Part shown: positions 5,825 to 8,285 of the stretch, in pieces
Position numbering within the stretch: position 1 is the stretch's first letter
How the letters are laid out: each line of letters opens with the position of its first letter
Origin: Parachlamydiales bacterium
GTDB taxonomy: Bacteria; Chlamydiota; Chlamydiia; Chlamydiales; Simkaniaceae
Length of the DNA: 8,285 nt
NCBI GenBank assembly: GCA_030641465.1
Contig: DAOWHK010000055.1
Coordinates: 1-8,285, forward strand
Direction of reading: 5' to 3'
Notes under the pieces: model-generated
Told to the model about the DNA's origin: nothing
Database searches by the model: none
The model's input: the letters and a program-made list of their open reading frames with translations, nothing else
Made by a program: the position numbers and the translations under genes

Positions 5825-7074
5825 TGTGCAAGTTTAATGCAATCATTGACGGAGACTCCTGACAAGTAATTTCCAATGATGGAAATCTGAGGACATTTCT
5901 TTTCAAAATTTTCCAAAAATGCCAAAACTCTTTCTACATGCCCGAGTTGATATTGAGGAATCCCTTCTTTGTATTTTGTTTCCCTGATAAATCTTGGGAG
6001 TTCGTTTATATGTAAGTGTTTTTTTAGCGCTATTAGTGCTTCTTTTTCTAAGACATCTTCTTTTGCCATGACTGTAAGGCGAGTTTCATTTGCAACTGTA
6101 TTTTGCTGCGGGAAGATCTGGGAATCAAATACACATCCGAGAATTTTTTCTTTAGCATTTGATGGCACTAGGTATCCAAAGCCCTTTGGTGCTGCGATTT
6201 TTTTATCATACTCAATGTTTATGACACTTATTGGGTATGAGGGGATGGTGGAAAAAAAGGGTTCAGCTGGCAGAAGTTTTTTCATCGCTTGGACGGATCC
6301 GGCAAGGATTACGTGATCTACAATAAATGTTTTTCCATTAGTACTCACAGATACTTTGCCGTTTCTCATTTCTATTTTTTTTGTTTCTTCGCCTCTAAGA
6401 ATTCTTCCAGAAAAGGCCGCTTCCATTCGACTTATTAAACTCTCTATTCCATTTTTAAAGGTAAATAGCGATCTTCCTTTTTGTTTTGACGCGCAAAAAA
6501 ATCCTTTTGTGATAGAGCCGTAATTTTTCTCCCACTCTTTTAGCGCTGGGAAACAGGCTCTAATGGAGAGTTTATGAATATCTCCTGCATAAATTCCTTT
6601 CACAATAGGATCAAAAAGTGTTTCCGCAACGCGTTTATTAAATCTTCTAGAGATAAAATCGTAGATGGTTTCATCTTGGAGAACTTTTGGGATTTTCCTC
6701 TCTTTTAGTAGAGAAAAGATAAGGCCTTTTGTCAGGGGAGAAAAAAGAAAGGCTAAAGGATTTGATGGAACTTTACAAAGCGCATTTTGCTGCCAAATGT
6801 ATTTGCTATTTGCCATCTCATTTGCAAAGATCATCTCATGCTGCATTCCAAGAAAAGATGCGAGTTTAATGAGCTCTTTCGAGCGCGAAATTTTAAATGT
6901 TCGCGGCCCTTTTTCAAAGAAAAAGGGTTCTTTTTCTGAGCGTATAACCCCTCCAACTCGCTTTTCTTTTTCAAGAATTGTGATCTTTACATTTTTTTGC
7001 AGGCTCTCAAGCTTTAGTGCTGCGCTAAGACCTGAAATGCCTCCTCCAATAATCAAAACTTCTTTCTTTCCCAA
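5752..7074 (-). CDS. hemG: Protoporphyrinogen/coproporphyrinogen oxidase, FAD-dependent HemY type (called hemG in Chlamydiae)
   Basis: The enzyme oxidises protoporphyrinogen IX to protoporphyrin IX (or acts on coproporphyrinogen III) with FAD. With the TTG start at 7074 it has 440 residues, the usual size. The N-terminal Rossmann motif is VLIIGGGISGLSAALKL (about 6-22) with the FAD-ribose glutamate in ILEKEKRVGG. The middle has FDPIVKGIYAGD (about 154-165). The C-terminus has IPQYQLGH (about 372-379) and the FAD-binding GNYLSGVSVNDCI (about 401-413). The frame stays open upstream to 7221, but the extra residues are unlike the family. TTG 7072-7074 follows GAGGAAG at ideal spacing and puts GKKEVLIIGGG at the N-terminus. 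The last 73 bases overlap the preceding + strand gene in convergent orientation. HemF, the preceding pathway enzyme, is encoded 815 bases away on the other strand. Confidence 0.9.
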   Translation of the reverse strand: MGKKEVLIIGGGISGLSAALKLESLQKNVKITILEKEKRVGGVIRSEKEPFFFEKGPRTFKISRSKELIKLASFLGMQHEMIFANEMANSKYIWQQNALCKVPSNPLAFLFSPLTKGLIFSLLKERKIPKVLQDETIYDFISRRFNKRVAETLFDPIVKGIYAGDIHKLSIRACFPALKEWEKNYGSITKGFFCASKQKGRSLFTFKNGIESLISRMEAAFSGRILRGEETKKIEMRNGKVSVSTNGKTFIVDHVILAGSVQAMKKLLPAEPFFSTIPSYPISVINIEYDKKIAAPKGFGYLVPSNAKEKILGCVFDSQIFPQQNTVANETRLTVMAKEDVLEKEALIALKKHLHINELPRFIRETKYKEGIPQYQLGHVERVLAFLENFEKKCPQISIIGNYLSGVSVNDCIKLAHQTVARVSSRLDSCKIDTRASISS

Positions 7075-7077
7075 ATT

Positions 7078-7084
7078 CTTCCTC
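7078..7084 (-). promoter_or_regulatory. Shine-Dalgarno sequence supporting a TTG start for hemG
   Basis: On the minus strand GAGGAAG occupies 7084-7078. Its GAGG core ends six bases before TTG at 7074-7072. No ATG or GTG lies between this site and the FAD motif, so the rare start codon is the best choice. Confidence 0.65.
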
Positions 7085-7101
7085 AGTGCTACATTAAAAA
7101 T

Positions 7102-7893
7102 ATGCCGTACATCAATAGTAATAACAGTAAACTCTATTATGAAAAAACAGGAAATGGGCCTCCGCTTATTTTGATCTCGGGCTTTACGACAAATCATCAC
7201 GTCTGGGATTTTTTTATCCAAACCCTTTCCTTAAAATATACGACAATTACTTTTGATAATCGAGGTTGTGGGCAAAGCTCCACACCAAAAGAGCCGTTTT
7301 CTATTGAAGACATGGCGCACGATGTGAAAAATCTCATGGAATCTCTTGGGATAAAAAAAGCATCGATTTTGGGCTCCTCTATGGGCGGTGCAATTGCCAT
7401 GACTTTTACCCATTTATTCCCTGAGAGGGTAGCTAAGCTCATACTCGTTAGTGCATTTCCTAAAAAAAACGCGATCGGGACCTTCTTTTTTGAAATTCTT
7501 CTCAAACTCTTTGAATCAGGTGCATCTGGATATCTCATTCGGGAGTGCATCCTCTCCCTTTGTCTTTCGGAAAAGTTTTTGCAAAAAAAAGAAGCTGTCA
7601 AAAGACTAAAAGGGCTAATCGAAGAAGAGCCGCATCCTCAGCCCTTACTTGGTTTTAAAAACCAACTAGAAGCTCTAAGGCATTTTGATGCAACAGATTT
7701 TATTGAAAAAATCCAAGCAAAAACACTTGTCATTGCTGCGGAAAAAGATCTATTAACGCCCCTTGAAGGATCAAAAGTACTTGCTGAAAAAATTCCGAAA
7801 TCAACACTTAAAATCATTCCTGATATTGGTCACGCAATAAATATCGAAAAACCTGAAGTTTTACTTGGCTACATTTTGGAGTTTCTTTCATGA
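7102..7893 (+). CDS. Alpha/beta-fold hydrolase, substrate unknown
   Basis: This 263-residue protein is a complete single-domain alpha/beta hydrolase. It has an oxyanion-hole segment LILISGFTTNHHVW (about 22-35), the DNRGCGQS turn (52-59), the nucleophile elbow G91-S-S93-M-G95 with Ser93, the acid Asp216 in AAEKDLLTP, and His244 in DIGHAINIEKPE. An esterase or C-C hydrolase of the BioH/3-oxoadipate-lactonase type is likely, but the substrate cannot be told. A BioH-like role is tempting beside a BioF homologue, yet that homologue is dead and reads separately. The ATG at 7102 matches the usual family N-terminus (MPYINxxxxKLYYE); there is no Shine-Dalgarno. The start lies 27 bases from the divergent hemG start. 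Its TGA overlaps the hemF ATG (ATGA, 7890-7893), so the two genes are coupled. Confidence 0.85.
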   Translation: MPYINSNNSKLYYEKTGNGPPLILISGFTTNHHVWDFFIQTLSLKYTTITFDNRGCGQSSTPKEPFSIEDMAHDVKNLMESLGIKKASILGSSMGGAIAMTFTHLFPERVAKLILVSAFPKKNAIGTFFFEILLKLFESGASGYLIRECILSLCLSEKFLQKKEAVKRLKGLIEEEPHPQPLLGFKNQLEALRHFDATDFIEKIQAKTLVIAAEKDLLTPLEGSKVLAEKIPKSTLKIIPDIGHAINIEKPEVLLGYILEFLS

Positions 7894-8285
7894 AAGAGCA
7901 AATTGTCGATTATTTAAAAAACCTTCGAGATGAGATCACCTGTGCATTTTCCTCTTTTGAATCAAGTTGTACTTTTAAACGCACCCCTTGGGACCATCAT
8001 ACGGGTGGCGGTGGGGAAATAAGCGTTCTAAGGGGCGATGTTTTTGAGAAAGCGGCTGTCAACTGGTCCGGAGTGCTTGGACCGAAACTTCCCTTTGACG
8101 AAACTTCAAACCCTTTTTTTGCAACTGGTGTGAGCTTAATCACCCATATGAAAAACCCCCATATGCCAACTGTACACATGAATGTGCGCTACATTGAAAC
8201 AAAAGAAAAATCCTGGTTTGGAGGGGGTTACGATCTAACGCCTATGGGCTTTTCCTACAATGATGATGCAGAGCATTTTCATACC
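7890..8285 (+). CDS. hemF: Oxygen-dependent coproporphyrinogen III oxidase (5' part, runs off window)
   Basis: The 132 visible residues are the N-terminal half of HemF (about 300 residues in full). HemF converts coproporphyrinogen III to protoporphyrinogen IX by two O2-dependent decarboxylations, as a cytoplasmic homodimer. Signature segments are WDHHTGGGGEISVLRG (34-49, the family's GGGG-x-x-x-V-L motif), FEKAAVNWSGV (52-62), H86-MKNPHMPTVH96-MNVR with the two histidines ten apart as in the metal-site pair of E. coli HemF, and WFGGGYDLTPMG (109-120) followed by AEHFH. GGAG (7878-7881) eight bases upstream is the ribosome binding site, inside the end of the hydrolase gene. An oxygen-requiring enzyme fits an aerobic host environment. 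Confidence 0.93.
   Translation, partial: MKEQIVDYLKNLRDEITCAFSSFESSCTFKRTPWDHHTGGGGEISVLRGDVFEKAAVNWSGVLGPKLPFDETSNPFFATGVSLITHMKNPHMPTVHMNVRYIETKEKSWFGGGYDLTPMGFSYNDDAEHFHT

Noticed and set aside
5969..6316. Plus-strand frames inside hemG (5969-6316 and 6665-7174)
   Set aside because: Antisense shadows of a well-supported gene, with no recognisable motifs.
7075..7221. N-terminal extension of hemG to 7221
   Set aside because: The extra residues do not fit the family, run through the hydrolase gene, and a Shine-Dalgarno points to TTG 7074.
7197..7601. Minus-strand frames inside the hydrolase gene, and 7997-8179 inside hemF
   Set aside because: Antisense shadows of genes whose catalytic motifs are clear.

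Overview
The window reads as a piece of an AT-rich genome from an intracellular, protist-associated bacterium, most likely an environmental (amoeba-type) member of the Chlamydiae. The grounds are an F-box plus leucine-rich-repeat protein (a eukaryote-like host-interaction architecture frequent in amoebal Chlamydiae and Legionella), a chlamydial-looking HemG/HemY-type protoporphyrinogen oxidase, the end of a Lpg1974-like outer-membrane barrel protein, and many nonsense or truncated genes. The assignment is inference; Legionella-like bacteria remain an alternative.

Layout. Positions 1-156: C-terminus of an outer-membrane protein, followed by a strong hairpin. Positions 373-2671: an accessory toxin-antitoxin or defence segment on the + strand. 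It holds an intact AbiEi-type antitoxin, an AbiEii-type toxin killed by an in-frame TGA and cut short, a cluster of palindromes built on GTTATTATC, and an intact class II Fic protein with a C-terminal winged helix. Positions 2672-2842 may hold an insertion-sequence scar. Positions 2843-4433 (- strand): a tandem pair of paralogous F-box genes. One is full length with about five LRRs, and the upstream copy has lost its LRR part. Positions 4649-5824 (+): an 8-amino-7-oxononanoate-synthase-like gene with an in-frame TGA at codon 26 and no catalytic lysine. Positions 5752-7074 (-): hemG/hemY, overlapping the previous gene tail to tail. Positions 7102-8285 (+): an alpha/beta hydrolase translationally coupled to hemF, which runs off the window.

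How it fits together. The right end is metabolic: HemF makes protoporphyrinogen IX from coproporphyrinogen III and HemG oxidises it to protoporphyrin IX, so two consecutive late haem steps lie 800 bases apart on opposite strands. The middle is host-interaction material under duplication and decay. The left is a mobile-type accessory island in which the AbiE toxin is broken exactly where a repeat cluster begins and a Fic gene follows. The most unusual signals are the 34-bp 13-8-13 palindrome upstream of fic (with a degenerate second copy and an alternative hairpin), the lysine-less oxoamine-synthase homologue, and two separate in-frame TGA codons each sitting where arginine would be natural.
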